This document shows, in pieces, positions 11,927-23,473 of a DNA stretch of 64,000 nt. Numbering within the stretch: the first letter of the stretch is position 1; every line of letters begins with the position of its first letter. Where the stretch lies: contig VJWN01000013.1 in the NCBI GenBank assembly GCA_007644065.1, positions 124,001 through 188,000 of the forward strand. The letters are read 5' to 3'. Under the pieces are notes generated by a model. The model searched no databases. It was not told the DNA's origin and was given only the letters and a program-made list of their open reading frames with translations. This stretch comes from Margaritispora aquatica. Lineage: Eukaryota; Ascomycota; Leotiomycetes; Helotiales; Discinellaceae. The position numbers and the translations under genes were made by a program.

Positions 11927-12766
11927 ATGAAGATTGCAATCACAGGAGCCCGAGGCACAGTCGGCCGAGAAGTAGTGAAAGCATGTGCAGCAGCCGGACA
12001 CTCAACCGTTCAAATCAACCGGTCAGAGCAAGAACACGACGGCACCAAGAACTCAGAGATGCGAATTGCGGACGCCGCCAACAGCTACGATGACACAGTC
12101 AAAGCCTTTCGTGACTGCGACGCCGTGATCCACCTCGCCGCCCTCCCCAACCCTGTCGGCAAGGAGGACTGGCAAGTGCACAGCAACAACGTCAACGCCG
12201 CTTTCAATGGGATGCGTGCCGCAGCCGAAGTGGGCATCAAGCGGTTCTGCTACGCTTCCTCGGTGAATGCTATCGGCCTGGCTTACGCCAACCAGCCTTT
12301 GGCTTTCCCGTACTTTCCGATCGACGAGGCCTATCCCCAGAAACCAACGGACTCGTACGCGCTAGCCAAGATGGAGGCTGAAGTACAGGCACATGCGTTT
12401 GCGGATTGGTTTCCCGGGATGAATATAGCGTGCATGCGTATCCATGAGGTTGCGTCCTTGGAGGAGGTGAGGAAGGAGCATGAGAAGAATTGGGACGAGG
12501 CGGGCGTGAAGCAGCTTTGGGGTTGGGTTAGTCCGGCTGCGACAGCGAGGGCATGTCTCATGGCTGTTGAAACGGATAGGCTGAAAGGATGCGAGGTATT
12601 TAATATCATTGCGCCAACGACAACGCAGTCAACTCCTTCGAGGGATTTGGCAAAGAAGTACTTCCCCAATGCGGAGATTAGGGCTGGGCTTGAGGATAAC
12701 AAGTCATTCTTTACGAGCGACAAGGCGGAGAGAATACTGGGCTGGACGCATGATGAGAAGGAGTGA
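11927..12766 (+). CDS. NAD(P)-dependent epimerase/dehydratase family protein (extended SDR)
   Basis: A single exon of 279 aa. The start is set at ATG 11927 because MKIAITGARGTVGREVV is the usual beginning of this fold; ATG 11900 would add nine residues. The N-terminal GARGTVG is the glycine-rich nucleotide-binding loop (GxxGxxG class). DAVIHLAALPNP matches the conserved strand after it, FCYASSVNAIG carries the catalytic Ser region, and SYALAKMEAE holds the YxxxK catalytic pair. Family members act on nucleotide sugars or uronates (for example uronate dehydrogenase). The substrate here cannot be read from sequence. No signal peptide, so probably cytosolic. The gene is intronless and its third codon positions are clearly richer in G and C (GCC, CTC, ATC, AAC) than neighbouring genes, so a different history, possibly transfer, is worth testing. 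Confidence 0.85.
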   Translation: MKIAITGARGTVGREVVKACAAAGHSTVQINRSEQEHDGTKNSEMRIADAANSYDDTVKAFRDCDAVIHLAALPNPVGKEDWQVHSNNVNAAFNGMRAAAEVGIKRFCYASSVNAIGLAYANQPLAFPYFPIDEAYPQKPTDSYALAKMEAEVQAHAFADWFPGMNIACMRIHEVASLEEVRKEHEKNWDEAGVKQLWGWVSPAATARACLMAVETDRLKGCEVFNIIAPTTTQSTPSRDLAKKYFPNAEIRAGLEDNKSFFTSDKAERILGWTHDEKE

Positions 12767-13959
12767 CTTAATGCTAAACTATGAGGTCGCTAGTGGAAAC
12801 ATATCACGGGACTTGCCCCTTTATCATATCATGTGATTATCCATTGTATGAAATGATTCTTGCATTTTGGCTGAGCAATTTCCTCAATTCTTCCAATGTC
12901 GAAATCGCGCGAGAAGCCCCTGATGTGTGGAAAGATTCTCGTCCTCGGACAATGACGGTTCGAAAGCCTCACTATTCCCACCTCCCGACCAATTACCCCT
13001 TTCCCATCGGGTAAATCTCACTAGTTACACAGAAAGTCGGACATTACGCATCGATAAACGTAACCCTTTATCCAGGACACAACCTTCCATTCATCTCCAA
13101 CAATTCCATCCCATCTGTGTTGCTTTCGAGCGGCGACCCATGCCAAGTCTGCCATACAAGGGGTTGGGAACAGCAAGCCACTGCGCCACCATCACCTCCA
13201 CGACTGCAACCTTTAAATTATGGGTCCTGAACCTTTCACCGCATGGGATGGGAGTGGCGCTGCTCTCCCGACGGTGCGGCACATCGTGAAGTGAGCTGTC
13301 GATTGCAGACGGGTTGTGGGTCTTCCCGTCTGATGGAAATTTGTCTCAAAGTGCGGTGGCGTCAAGGGAGAATTCCAGAACGAGGCTGACGATAGGAACA
13401 GGAATCTGGTAAGACTTCGGACACCGAGTAGGGTTGTGTCGATGGAATGGCGAACGATTGGCTGGGAGACTTTGGTTTTGGTCGAGGCTGAAAATACGCC
13501 CGACTGTGCTGAGAAGCTGAAAAATTGCCCAATTGGGTCATTTCCGAGGCCGTGGTGATGTCTCGGTGTATTGTCTCGCCTCACGAGAGAAAAGAAAGCT
13601 GAAAACAATGCAAATGCAATGGTGACGAGGAAGTAATTTCCGGAGCAGCAGGTATGTAGATGACGAGTTCGCTTCGTGTTGGATCAAAATTGGGCTTTTC
13701 CAATGAAATGGAATATTAAAGCAGCCATGGAGGGCTGGTACGAAGGTATGAATCGCTGGGAGGATGCTTAAGAAAGCTACCGTCGACCAGTACGAAAATT
13801 GGAAAGAGATGGTGCGCCTCGAAACGGCACCCAACGTATTGTCATTGTTGACTTGAGTGGTAAGAGAAACTAGAACGAATCAGCATTATGTGGTGTAGAG
13901 AGTATTGACTGGCTTACAAAAGAAATTCATATCCAGAGGCCGTCAGTATCTTGCTACAT
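12767..13959. other. Spacer between SDR gene and DUF6590 gene B
   Basis: About 1.2 kb without a supported gene. Overlapping minus-strand frames at 13091-13834 have no recognisable content. A tract at 13190-13290 is relatively GC-rich and open on both strands but shows no family resemblance. Confidence 0.45.
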
Positions 13960-16079
13960 TCACTCCTCCTCTGAAGCAGAATGGTCCTCGTCATCTTGAG
14001 GTTCATACACTGTTTCCTCTTCCTGATAAGGGAAATCGTAGTCCTCCGGGAACTCTTCTTCAACAGGTTCTTCCTCGGCTGGCTCTCCTTCAATATCTTC
14101 CTCAAGAACTTCCCCATAATAACCTGCTAGGTTCTGCTCAGACTCTGCAACCTGTACAGAATAGGACTCGCCATAGTTGTAGTCTTCCTCGGAAGGCTCT
14201 TGTTCAATGGGTTCTTCTTCGACCACTTCGTCACACACTACCTCATAGTAGTTGTCTTCGGCACTCTCTACGTCCTCGGCTGTATTATCTTCTAGCGATA
14301 AACCCTCTAGAGATGGCACTTCTTCGCTCAAATCTGCAGCCGCTGACTCGAGCTCTTCTTCGGGTAATTCCAAATCATCTTGCTCAACAGCTGCGGCCGT
14401 TGGCGTATACCCCAGAGAACTTGCCTCTTCAGGTAAAGGCCCGAGATCTCCATTTGGTTGCATTGACCTGCTACCGAGAATTGCGTACGAAGATGGCGTC
14501 TGAAACGAAGCTGATACTGGTCGTGATGATGTGCCTTGATCGCTGGCCCATTGAGATTGTGCTAGACCTCCATTGAACTGAGCGTATGGTTGTTGGCCTG
14601 TGTATTGTGACGGACTATATGATCCACGGGACATCCCATAAGAAGGATGCTGCTGAGCAGCATATCCACCGTCATCTCCACCCATCGCGAACATGGATGT
14701 ATCTTGCCGAGTCTGCAGGTGCGATGCAGTCATTGAAGGTTTGGTAGGTAGAGGTGGATGCACGATATTGTAATCTGCCGTCATCTGCCAATAGCTGTCA
14801 TCGACCAATTTCCCTATAAACCACACCTTGACATTATACTCAACGGTATAAGTTTTGGCATAGTTCAGGCGAGATGCAGGATCCAGCTTGTGGCGTGGGC
14901 TAGCCGGTTCGACCAACAGCGGCATCTTTGTAAGTTTTGATTCTTCTCCGGGCAGGTACTCCGGGTGCTCAGTACTGTGAATAATAGTGTGATGTTCAGC
15001 ATGAACTCCATTCTTGTTCACTCCTTGACCTCCATACTGATTCATGTATTAGCTTCTCTTATATGAAATTTATACAAAAGAAAAGGATCATTCTGCGAGA
15101 TCTTACTGTCATGATTGGCCTCTCTTCGTTAGCTATTTTCCATCAAACAAGAGCAGAAATACATACAAACAGATGCAATGTCCTTCCATAGGATTGATAA
15201 TAAGAAAGCGTCGGACTTTCTCGTGCACATCTCCATTTCTTCCAGACCGGATCGTTACCGTGTCTTCTGAATTATTTCCCATCCCACCACCGCCATTACC
15301 TTTCGGCTCAGACCACAACACTTTAAATATCTAGCATTTTATTAGCTACTCACTTCAGACAGCTGGGTAGATGTACCTTGCCAGTTTTGAATACGGCAGG
15401 CTTCTGAACCTTGTAGTCTTTGCAATGTTAGAAAGCTCAAAATATAATATGGGGGAGTTCATTCTTACGAGGATCAAATTCCTCTCTCTTAGTAGAAGGA
15501 TCTCTTGTGGTTACCCTAGTCGACTGCCAAACCGGTGGCGGATTTTGTACGACTTGAGCGACGGGATTGAAGTATGATGGTGTGGTATTAGAATTTATCG
15601 GTGTTAGTCTCGTGCCCATGGGGTTCAGTGGAGCGGTGGTGTAGGCATTAACTGTGTAGCTGTGTAAGTACAAGACTTTCCTTCCCAATTTCAACTTGGC
15701 AAGTTCCTCAGAGACTCGCTGCTGTCAAAATATGTACAACAGTGGGCAATACGAACATTCCGGATAATGGCCATTCGCAGCAGGTACTCCAAACCCTCCA
15801 AAGGGACCCGGTATTCGAGGTCTCGATTCACTCGATGAAGCAGTCTGAGGTGGATTATAGTCATATTCGTACACTCCTAGTATTGGTTAGGTTGTCTTCA
15901 TAATAGCTTTTACTGATATCCTTACCGAGACCCGTCAGGCGGTATCGCTGATAACGATTCTGATTCACGTCAAACGCCCAATCAGACCACGCGGATGGGT
16001 ATTCAGACGCGAATGAATTTACATTCGAGTTTGAATGAGAACGGTGAGAGTGCCTTGGTCTCCTTCGATTCGAAGACAT
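13960..16079 (-). CDS. DUF6590-type protein B with long acidic tail
   Basis: Seven exons on the minus strand: 16079-15926, 15876-15757, 15714-15469, 15417-15377, 15330-15167, 15119-15107 and 15036-13960. They total 1815 bases, or 604 aa. The 42-base second intron is the least certain junction. The N-terminus (MSSNRRRPRHSHRSHSNSN) is basic and Ser/Asn-rich. The DUF6590-like core runs from about residue 188 (IFKVLWSEPKG) through VRRFLIIN, GHCICLPIMT and YGGQGVNKNGVHAEHHTIIH to WQMTADYNIVHPPLP at about 330. After a Tyr/Gln/Ser/Gly-rich spacer, roughly the last 200 residues are extremely Glu/Asp-rich with repeated EEEP and EEPVEEE blocks. The core and two tiny exons match gene A; the tail does not. 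It stands head to head with the coiled-coil gene at 16842. Molecular function unknown. Confidence 0.8.
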
Positions 16080-16841
16080 GACGCCAGGCGCAGCAAAGTG
16101 CGATCAACGCTCCCAAATGAATGAATGCTGCTGCCACGTCTGAAGAGTCCAACACCTGTCTCTCTCACTCGTTTTCAAGAGCGGGGTGTCCCCCGCCTTG
16201 TTCATAAATAGTCGAATGGATGTAGAGGATATGAGGCTCATGGAGGGACCACACACACCAGTCTCATTGCAAGTTGAGTCTGGATGCCAAATCGGCATCG
16301 AGTCAGGTATATGTGCTTGCATATGCATTGTATTGTTGTCCTGCAAGTGAAATAGTAGCCAGTCAGATATGTTTGGATAAGCCAGACGCGAGTGTGACAA
16401 GGACAAAGCATGAATGATAATTCGTCCCTCGGCTAGTGAGGCTTTTTGCCGCTTTAGGAAAGGTTGCTGATGTTGGAAAGGGGACCAATCGGATAGCTCG
16501 TAGTGGGTCTCGCGTGAGGAAATGAAAACAAACCCCACGCTCTTCAAGCCACGAAGGTCAAAACAGGGCTGTAATCTCATCTTTCTGATGCACCACACCT
16601 TTCCACATATGGACCAGGCGCCCAATGTTACTGAGGCTCTTCTGTAAAGCTTCTGTGTCGCGGTGTAAATATTTCAGCCTGGTACTTTGAATGCCGTGAA
16701 GAGCTTAGACGCGACGACGACGACGGCTCATATCGCTCATCAAGCTTCAGTCTTTGGCCTCTTTGCATCGCTAATAGCTAGTATCATTCACAAGGTGGGC
16801 GACTGGGCGATCTTGGGCATGGAGACCACAATATTTGCAAT
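16080..16841. promoter_or_regulatory. Divergent intergenic region of pair B
   Basis: The 762-base gap between the two pair B start codons. It contains a small plus-strand frame (16687-16935) that overlaps the next gene out of frame and is probably not translated. No clear core promoter motif was recognised. Its length closely matches the gaps in pairs A and C. Confidence 0.5.
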
Positions 16842-18904
16842 ATGGAACAGGGTGATACCAAACAACAGCCATGGAGTTTGTGGGTTATCGAGCCTCCACT
16901 ACTCACCGATACAGCGACAGCACACAAGGCAATAAATGAGTCAAATAAGAAATCGCTCATGCGTACAGATGTATCTGCTTTGAAACAGAACCTGAGTTCA
17001 GTTGTTCAGCACGACGTGGCCCTTAGATATCTAAGTCCAGAAACCAAAGATGTTCACATTTCGGAAAGAGAAACGGAATCATTACCGGATAAGCACACAA
17101 ACATATCACAACAAAGCCCAGATCAGCGATTCAATCTCAAAACGTCTTCATCACTTCCAGAAACCACACAAAGGAACGACTCATCAAGGTCTGTGTCAGG
17201 AATGCGACCTCGCCCTTCGTTCGATGAAGCACCAAAGCTTCTTTCAAAAACTTCTTACATTGAATCTGAAACCCCTGTGAATAGTCCAAATCATGAATTT
17301 GGATTACCTCCTCTCATGAGTGCTCGAGAAAAAGATACACCCAATGTCAAATGGGAACAAATCCAACAACTTCGAGTGGATGTGTGGTCATCAAGGTCTT
17401 TCATCCACCAAATCAGGGCCAGCTTGCGACAACAGCAATATCTCAAATCAGATGCTGATGATAGTGAGTTGGTTTTTGCTTAAAAATAATCTTAATAAAG
17501 AAATCTCTAAGAAAATTCTGATCGGTACTGTTCGTCACTAATTTTGATTTGATTTACCTTGGGGTGATGATGCTAACTACATCACTCAGTGCTCATCGGA
17601 AGACTGAGAATACAAGAACTCGGCGGCAACTTTGCATATCCCAGTCTCCCAAGCCACGGCCAGAAGAGTCTAGATCAATTACGGCAAGAAGCTCAAGACG
17701 CAAGAGATGTCTATGGACCTCTGGAGGATAAATGCAACAATCTAGAGGACCTTCTAAGTGCTAAAGAATTCAGACTTTCTCAGCTCGAGGAGGTATTCTA
17801 TTCTCAGAATGTGGCACCAGTCCCAGAAGTGGATTCCGAAAAGATTACTCCTCTTTCTGAACAATATCATGAATCACCGCGACGAGACTGGCGAGAAGAT
17901 GCATTTGAGGACATTACGGATATTCAATATCATCCTTTGGTCACGCAGTATCTTTCCAAGCTAGGCGATCTAGATCTTCTCCAGGAGCGACTGGACAACT
18001 TGATGGATGAGAAAGAGTCGTTGGAAATAGAGAGAGAATCTCGGTTCGTAGTGCTTCATTATGATTCAGCTCATTTTCATCTGCAAATTTTCTTATCAAT
18101 TATGTTCCTGGATTTTCCCGAATTTTCCGCACATTCTCATGTTCTAATTCTGACATTCCAACTAGTCTTCGCTTCGGACTTGCTCTAGCTCCGGAAGATC
18201 AGATCTGGCTCGACGGCTCACAATACGAGCACGACTCCCTTCTGAACCAAATTCGAAATCTCGAGAACGAAACCGAGCATTTAAGGCAAATATGTCTTGA
18301 AAAGGGTCTTGTGGATGAAGACGACGAGCCTACAACTTTTCAGGATCAGGAGGAGGATTCGTTCAAAGAAGACAAGGAGGTGTACCCGGGAGACCAGATT
18401 TCCGAATTCACGAAATTTCCACTGTTACTACCACATCCAGGAATCGCGCAGGACGGCATGGAGTTCGAAAGCTACAATCCTATGCCTGACGCGACTTCTG
18501 ATCTCACCACCACCCGCATCAACCAGTGGATGCTGCACCGACTGCGCATGTCTCCTCTGGACGTCAATTTACTAGCCAGCACATTCGAAGACACGATCGG
18601 GAAAGTCGATCGTACGTGGCAACACTCTGTACTTTCAATGTGGTACAACGACGGGACTGTGAAAGCTACACCTGGATCTCATACCCATTCAGGCTCGCTC
18701 ATCACTGAAGAAGGTGGACCGACCTCTGGTTCAGCGCCCATGCAATCGATGCTCAGTCCTGTTTTCAATGACTTCGATTTTAACTTCAATTTGCATACAG
18801 CTCTTTCAGAGACGGATAGCTCTGTGGATACAGAGACTGCCATACCGCGAGGACGACCGCCTTTTTTACCACCACAAAAACCACTATTTTGGAACGGCGA
18901 ATGA
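16842..18904 (+). CDS. Coiled-coil protein B, partner of DUF6590 gene B
   Basis: Three exons, 16842-17463, 17590-18043 and 18166-18904, total 1815 bases or 604 aa. The second donor (GGTTCGT) is weak, but phase and paralogue alignment support it. The start MEQGDTKQ resembles MGQGNSTE of gene C, which supports this ATG. The N-terminal 170 residues look disordered. WEQIQQLRVDVWSSRSF opens a helical section, and SLDQLRQEAQDARDVYGPLE plus DIQYHPLVTQYLSKLGDLDL are the most conserved blocks against gene A. The following heptads suggest coiled coil. The C-terminal module (about 472-520) has NQWMLHRLRMS and RTWQHSVLSMWYNDG. No membrane segment or known enzyme motif was seen. The conserved pairing suggests joint function with the DUF6590 protein, but this is inference. 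Confidence 0.78.
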
Positions 18905-21227
18905 GAGGAATTTTTTCTTTTGTATTTGGGGGGCACAATTATTTACGTCTTGTAAAACTGTATTTTAATTTTGCTTTACTTCTTGTTTGGTATATTTAGC
19001 GAGCGAGCGAGTACAGCACGGTGTTTGGAAGAGATGGATTTTATCAGACTTTGAGTTTGGAGGATGATACCCAGAATAGCTTTAGAAGCGTGTAACATGA
19101 TTTTCCGGCCACCGATCTCTTTACTAGATACCATCATCTCTTACTCTATTCCTTTGCTAAGACTGCCCAGGAATGGATCCTCCAATCCTTTTTCTCGTTT
19201 TACGAATGCAATCCAGCTGCCTCTTCCGTCCACACCATTGCGGGTAAGGCAACCCCAAAGAAGCCTCACCCGGGCGCGCAACAAAAATCAGCATCTCCAT
19301 TCCCAACTCTGCAACAAGCAGCTTCGAACGAAACACACCTCACACGTGCAAACTCCTGTAAGTAAGAGTGCCACAAGAGCGGCGTTGGTTTGATACACAA
19401 AACATCCTCTCGGGCTAGTGCATCCTTTCCATCCTCTTACACAACAGCATTTACAGACACCCCACGTTTTTTTGTAAATCATAAGAGGGAGCTGGGTTCA
19501 GCCTGTTGTGTGACGCAACCCTCTAATTAGACACATGACTCCTTTTGTCGTATCATTTATGGCACAGCACTATTTCTTCCGTATCTTTACCGTATTTCTA
19601 TCCTATCACTATCTAGAGAGGGAATACCCTTTGGGGAATCCATAGCACTGATCCACTCAGTAAATAGTACCCAAGCCATACATAGTCGATGCTGAACTTG
19701 CATTCGCATATATGTACTGCACATCGAGAAACGGCCATGCACTTCCATCTCTAATCGCAGCTTATCTGCATATGCAACGCTCCGGTGTTAACGATTCCTC
19801 ATTTTGTCAGCAAGTCAGAAATGAGACACCACCAAGCTTGGGTGTGTCCAAGCAGCTGGGATGTAGTATCTGGGGGTGGCACCCCACTGTGGATACAACC
19901 ATATCCGGGACATGGGCGTGCATGCTTGGTGGGTGCGGGATGTTTCTTGACTGTTCAGGGGTCTGTTGTGAGGTTGTTTGTTGACAAAGATGAGCCGAGG
20001 ATGTTCATCAATGGAAAAATAACAATAGTATGTGCCTCAAGCCAGAACAGTTACACTCTTCAGAGCAGTTGAATGAAATTCGAGCAGCGCCAGTGATAGA
20101 ATTACGGAAACAAAAGTAATATACTTGACAAAAGAACTTCTTTCGATGATCTTGCATGGCATGATATGCTTCATGTTTGTCCATGATAATCATATTCAGC
20201 AGGGTGTAATGCCCGTTGGTACCCTTATATACCCCTCCGACTGGTCTAGATCGAAGATGGCTAAATGCAGATGTTGGTAAGACTACCAAACAAATATGGT
20301 ATTGCTGCTCTTCAGTCCGAGTTGCGAAAATGCATTTAGCCATATCGTATGTCTTGTTCTTCCATTCGAAGAGACCTTGGAGTGCTGGACAAAATGCCTA
20401 CTCGGTGTCTACTCGGTGTCTACCTGCCTATTAATGAGTTCTCTCTCCCGACCTGTACAAGCATTTGAGATGCCAGAGTTCAACTGAGGAAAGCGTGCGA
20501 AATCTGCCGTATGAATTCAAGGGTTCGGCTAGCTAAGGAACATATTTGTCCGTGAAAACAACTGAAAAGTAGAAGGTGTGCTAATAATTGCCATCAGTGT
20601 CTCGCTATTCGACACTCATTGACACCTATGATTGCTGCTATGAGAGTATGCAACTCCTTGACATCACGATGGTAAGAAAACCATCGAGGTAAAATGAGCA
20701 AGTCATTCTAGTGCAGTAATATGTCTGCCATCCAAGCACACCCGCTATGTAAACTCGTCGCCTCTGCGACTCTGCCTTTAGAACATGAAATTGATGCAAT
20801 CACTTACTCCTGAGCAGTGCCATCTGCCAGCAGGAGTAAAGAAAGCGAAACGTATATGATGTCTGCGCGCCGGCAGTAGGAGAACACCAAGTCCCAATGT
20901 GCTCCAAGTTAAAATCCATGTTAACCTAATTGGAAAATATCAATACAGAGAATCGAGCTCGATAGGTGATCGTAGTCGATAAGCGTTGTTGCTGAGCATG
21001 GCGCATTGCTAAATTCAACCTCTTTTGACTCCGAGAACGGCTGACCTCCAAATCTCCAATCGAAAGTAAAACAACGGATAATTTTGCTGTGTTGAGCGAC
21101 AACAAATATCCTGTTTTCAGCTCCCGCACTGATTCAGTCCTTTGTCTGTGCTGGTCCATGTCGTATATCCTCCTCAATCTCTCTATCTGAGTTTGCTCCC
21201 TGAGTATGTGTCTCCGAAACTACTCGG
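18905..21227. other. Spacer between pairs B and C
   Basis: About 2.3 kb with no supportable gene. Short frames at 19064-19393, 19712-20072, 20008-20343 and 20926-21177 show no family resemblance. The 3' UTR of coiled-coil gene B probably lies in 18905-19100, which is T-rich. Confidence 0.5.
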
Positions 21228-22677
21228 CTAGTGTCCACTGGGCCTTTTCTTTGGATCTGGGCCTTCGCATGGCTCGTTGCCAACCCTTTCAACATAACGT
21301 GTCAACCGCTCCAAGGAGTTGGGGTGTACATATCCGATGTTAAGCACTTTCGCATACATCTCCACTGTATACAGTTTGCACAGATTCACTCTGGACATCA
21401 CCCCAAGATCTCCTTCGTCTTCACTGACAACTCTGATGGCAGTCAAGGTCAAGCCTTCTTTCACGACTTTGCCGGCAATCTTCTTTGATTGCTCTTTTGG
21501 TGCTTCCTTGTCTGTATAGATAATGACGTGCTTCTTAACATCTGGCAATCCAGGCTTGAGACAAGCTTGATTTTCATAGGTATGAATCGGACTGTGGTTC
21601 TTACTCAGCATAATCAGTCTCGAATCATAGCTCACTTACCAGCAAATTGTATTTCCCCAATTCTTCCGTACGACCACAAAGCGACGGATCTTCCAATGCC
21701 CTACACCCCTAAGATATCCAGCCTCGGTTTGTTGCCTGACGATCTCCAAACGTGAGGCAGCATCGCTACGTGGACCACCTGTTTTTGACCCAGGGGGAGG
21801 GATTTGTACATCATCTCGTGCGGGTTCGGTCCACAAAGTTGAGAAGACTCTTCCCACTTTCCAAAACTTGTCAAGCCTTTTATTTGAAATCGTTTTGTAT
21901 CCTAAGTTGAATCATCAGCAACAATGAAAATAGTACAGCGCACATATGCCTACTTTCATCAAGTATCGAACTTGAATATCCCTGACTGCTATTGGTGTAT
22001 CTCTTCGAGGTGGAGGGACCATAGCTTGCTCCTAGTATTGAGGTTAGTCGAATAACGTATTGTAGTGTCTCTTATATCATCACACCTTCGGGAGGCGACC
22101 TAGCGGCCGTTTGTGGCCATCCATGTCCCATGACATCCACGGAAGCATTGCCACCCAGACCATTGCTAAGGTTCCCCGAAAAATAACTGGGATGAGCAGG
22201 TTGCTGAAGACTTGAGTTAATAGTAGATCGCTGAAAGCGAGAGTTTAGAGAGTTGGCCTCATCGTTAGACATAGAGTTGGCGAGTTCATTCCTGTACTTC
22301 GGTGTCGAGTATTGAGTTGTAGCTGACACATCATGGGTGAAAGTCGGCGAGCCACTGGTACTCAGAGGAGAAGATCCAAAAGTCAGTAGCGTATCTGGAA
22401 TCTTGGTATTCCTCTGATTGCGTGGTGTTGACGGCGACTTTTCTTCGAGTAGTTCCTGATGCTCAAAGTTTGCAGGGTCTCCATTAGAAGGATAGTAAAA
22501 TTGTTCATTGCCATCGACAAATCTCGAGCAATACCAAAATCCGCGTTTATCCCACATTGGCTCGCTCCAAGGATTCGACCTATCAATAGCTTTTCCAGCA
22601 TGGTGAGTGGACATTGTTGGCCCAAATTTCTGAGTGGTACGAATGCATTGCTGTTGCCCGGCTACGCTTGAGGACAT
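21228..22677 (-). CDS. DUF6590-type protein C, tail-less
   Basis: Four exons on the minus strand: 22677-22086, 22031-21954, 21901-21640 and 21591-21228. They total 1296 bases, or 431 aa, from MSSSVAGQQQC. An N-terminal block (WSEPMWDKRGFWYCSRF) precedes a Ser/Thr/Asn-rich linker. The core starts near residue 240 (VGRVFSTLWTEPARDD), continues with IRRFVVVRKN, TICCPIHTYENQ and HVIIYTDKEAP, and ends with MYAKVLNIGYVHPNSLERL and a stop soon after. It is the most divergent of the three copies. It has lost the intron before the VF(K)xLW block and the tiny exon present in A and B, and it ends at the core without the 230-270 residue tail. It could be a shortened but working gene. It is head to head with the gene at 23474. 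Confidence 0.75.
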
Positions 22678-23473
22678 TAAATAGGTAGGCTTCGCTGCAG
22701 AGCCGCACGAAAAGAAACGACATGGCAGTATAAGGAGAGGAGAAAGCATGAGGAGCCAACACACCTGTGCTGTTCGTTTACACTACTGTAGAGCGCCATC
22801 TCTATCCCCGCTTCATTGGTATTGTAGATACAATGCGAGTGATGCTCGACGATACTCATGCAACCATCTTGTCGGGAGCAGCCATCCCTTGTAAGATGCG
22901 CAATATACTTAATGGGGTTAGATCAAATAAATAAACGAATGATTGGGAAGTGTAAGACACAAGTGGCCGCTTTAAGCAAATATATCGGAATTCTATCCTT
23001 GCATGTGGAACGGAGTAATCTGTTGATTGCCATCATTTATGAGGCTGTCCAATGTCCTGGATTGAGAAAGTAAGATGAGAGAGAATGACTTTGCAAAGGA
23101 AATGAGTGTAACCTCATTGTTGATCCTTCACTACCTTGCATACATGATATCATTGAATGTGAGCGAAAGAATTTCTGTGTTCCATGTCCTCTCTTTCTTT
23201 CTAATCTCCAACACCAATCCACTTGTCTTAGGAGCATTGGACAGACGATTTGATATATGTGTTGGCATTGCATTGGATACTGCACTGACACTGTGCCCAG
23301 CAACCGGATGATCCAAGAGAAACACGAAGCCATTGGAGACAATTTCAGACCTGTCTTGGCAACTCATAAATTCTCAGAGCCCCAACATCTGTGAACATAC
23401 AGGTGTCCATGACGCTTCAGATTCAAAAAACCCGACATCCAGAAAACGAGATAGCTAATGGTTACCACTTGGG
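22678..23473. promoter_or_regulatory. Divergent intergenic region of pair C
   Basis: The 796-base gap between the two pair C start codons. Minus-strand frames at 22677-22859 and 23037-23367 and plus-strand frames at 22858-23311 overlap each other and look like chance openings. No definite regulatory motif was recognised. Confidence 0.5.

Noticed and set aside
13190..13290. GC-rich segment with a tRNA-like GTGGCGCAGTGG on the minus strand
   Set aside because: No cloverleaf, no T-loop GGTTCRA and no acceptor-stem pairing could be built.
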